Below the pieces are notes generated by a model. The model did no database searches. It saw nothing but the letters and a program-made list of their open reading frames with translations, and had not been told where the DNA came from. From Thiobacillus sp. UBA2186 (lineage in GTDB: Bacteria; Pseudomonadota; Gammaproteobacteria; Burkholderiales; Thiobacillaceae), in the NCBI GenBank assembly GCA_002327405.1, contig DCVO01000146.1:1-10085 (forward strand): a stretch of DNA of 10,085 nucleotides, read 5' to 3'. Positions 9,363-10,085 of this stretch are shown piece after piece (positions within the stretch are counted from its first letter, which is position 1; the number at the start of each line of letters is the position of its first letter). Position numbers and translations under genes: made by a program.

Positions 9363-10085
9363 TTATCTCCTGAGGAAACTGGACTTGACCTCGCGCACCA
9401 GCTCGGGGTTTTCCTCCGACTGTACGCGAATCATGATCGTCGTTGAAGGCCCCTTGAGATTGGCGGGGTCGATCTGCAGGCGGATGGGCACCTGCGCGGT
9501 ATCCTGCGGGCCCACCTGCAGGAGCTTTTCGTCCACCGCTACCTGGATGCCGTCCGCGCCGCTGGCGCTGACCTTGTAGCGGTGAGCGCGGTTTTCCATG
9601 TTGAGGATCTGCAGGGTATAGAGATTCTCCAGGCGGCCGGCCTCGTTGGTGCGCGACAGGGTCAGGCGGTCGCGTATGGCCTCCACACGCAGCGGCACGC
9701 GGTTTGCGAGGGTGACGAGAAAGGCGCCGATGATGGCGAGCAGAATGACGCTGTAAACCAGTACCCGCGGGCGGAATACGTGCGAGACAATGCCGGCGTC
9801 GGGATATTTGCCTTTGAGTGCATTTTCCGTGGTGTAGCGGATGAGCCCCTTCGGATAGCCCATTTTTTCCATGACCTGGTCGCAGCCGTCGATGCAGGCG
9901 GCGCAGCCGATGCATTCGTACTGCAATCCCTTGCGAATGTCGATGCCGGTCGGGCATACCTGCACGCACATGCTGCAATCGATGCAATCGCCAAGCGACT
10001 TGTCGGCATTTGACTTGGAGCGTGCGCCGCGCGGCTCGCCACGCTTTTCGTCATAGGTAATGATCAGCGTGTCGCGGTCGAACAT
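9363..10085 (-). CDS. ccoG: Cytochrome c oxidase accessory protein CcoG (FixG), C-terminal part
   Basis: CcoG is a polyferredoxin-like inner-membrane protein of cbb3 oxidase loci; it is reported to act in copper reduction during oxidase assembly. The gene is cut by the right edge. The Met at the edge is internal, since the family is about 470 residues and only 240 are here; the N-terminal helices lie outside. Visible features, numbered from the edge: FDRDTLIITYDEKRGEPRG near the start; two 4Fe-4S motifs with Cys34/37/40/44 and Cys58/61/64/68 (each CxxCxxCxxxC, the first followed by Pro); a transmembrane helix at ~106-127; and an Ig-like periplasmic C-terminal domain at ~130-240. The stop is TAA, 2 bases before fixH. 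The oxidase genes ccoNOQP would be expected just beyond the right edge, upstream of this gene. Confidence 0.96.
   Translation of the reverse strand: MFDRDTLIITYDEKRGEPRGARSKSNADKSLGDCIDCSMCVQVCPTGIDIRKGLQYECIGCAACIDGCDQVMEKMGYPKGLIRYTTENALKGKYPDAGIVSHVFRPRVLVYSVILLAIIGAFLVTLANRVPLRVEAIRDRLTLSRTNEAGRLENLYTLQILNMENRAHRYKVSASGADGIQVAVDEKLLQVGPQDTAQVPIRLQIDPANLKGPSTTIMIRVQSEENPELVREVKSSFLRR
9366..9371 (-). promoter_or_regulatory. fixH ribosome binding site inside the ccoG 3' end
   Basis: AGGAGA on the minus strand overlaps the last ccoG codons and lies 5 bases before the fixH ATG at 9360. This arrangement fits translational coupling of the two genes. Confidence 0.75.

Noticed and set aside
8866..9987. 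A 373-codon version of the FixH frame starting inside ccoG
   Set aside because: The part before 9360 lies opposite the well-supported CcoG frame. FixH has a good ATG and ribosome site at 9360 and its family-typical length from there.

Overview
The window reads as a GC-rich chromosomal segment of a proteobacterium, most likely a betaproteobacterium or close relative. This rests on the style of the proteins (PEP carboxylase, the C-terminal third of PurL, the CcoG/FixH pair of a cbb3-type cytochrome oxidase locus), not on any search. I see no phage, transposase, tRNA, rRNA or CRISPR. The content is mostly core metabolism and membrane functions.

Left part, plus strand: the last 890 codons of purL (de novo purine synthesis) run in from the left edge. 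A 204-base gap follows, holding a purine/pyrimidine-rich inverted repeat that can fold in two competing registers and a weak candidate promoter. Next is a complete ppc (anaplerotic PEP carboxylase), then a short gap to a membrane-anchored coiled-coil protein of unknown function, then a DUF302 protein. A strong bidirectional terminator closes this block.

Right part, minus strand: a ClcA-like CLC chloride/proton antiporter converges on that terminator and has its own promoter with a perfect -10 box. Further right is a separate minus-strand unit that enters from the right edge: ccoG (3' part), fixH, a 43-residue DUF3149 membrane microprotein and a 99-residue two-helix membrane protein with a cysteine-rich tail. 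It ends at a clear terminator. CcoG and FixH serve assembly of cbb3 oxidase, the high-affinity terminal oxidase for low oxygen. The two small membrane proteins at the end of this unit are the likeliest place for undescribed biology, as possible accessory or metal-handling factors for the oxidase.

The most unusual signal is inside purL. The first ~1,850 bases are nearly saturated for G/C in third codon positions and encode a protein that, from memory, is very Pseudomonas-like. The last ~750 bases match the looser codon use of the rest of the window and a betaproteobacterial PurL. This could be a recombinant allele or an assembly chimera. I did not find a wholly new multi-gene system here.
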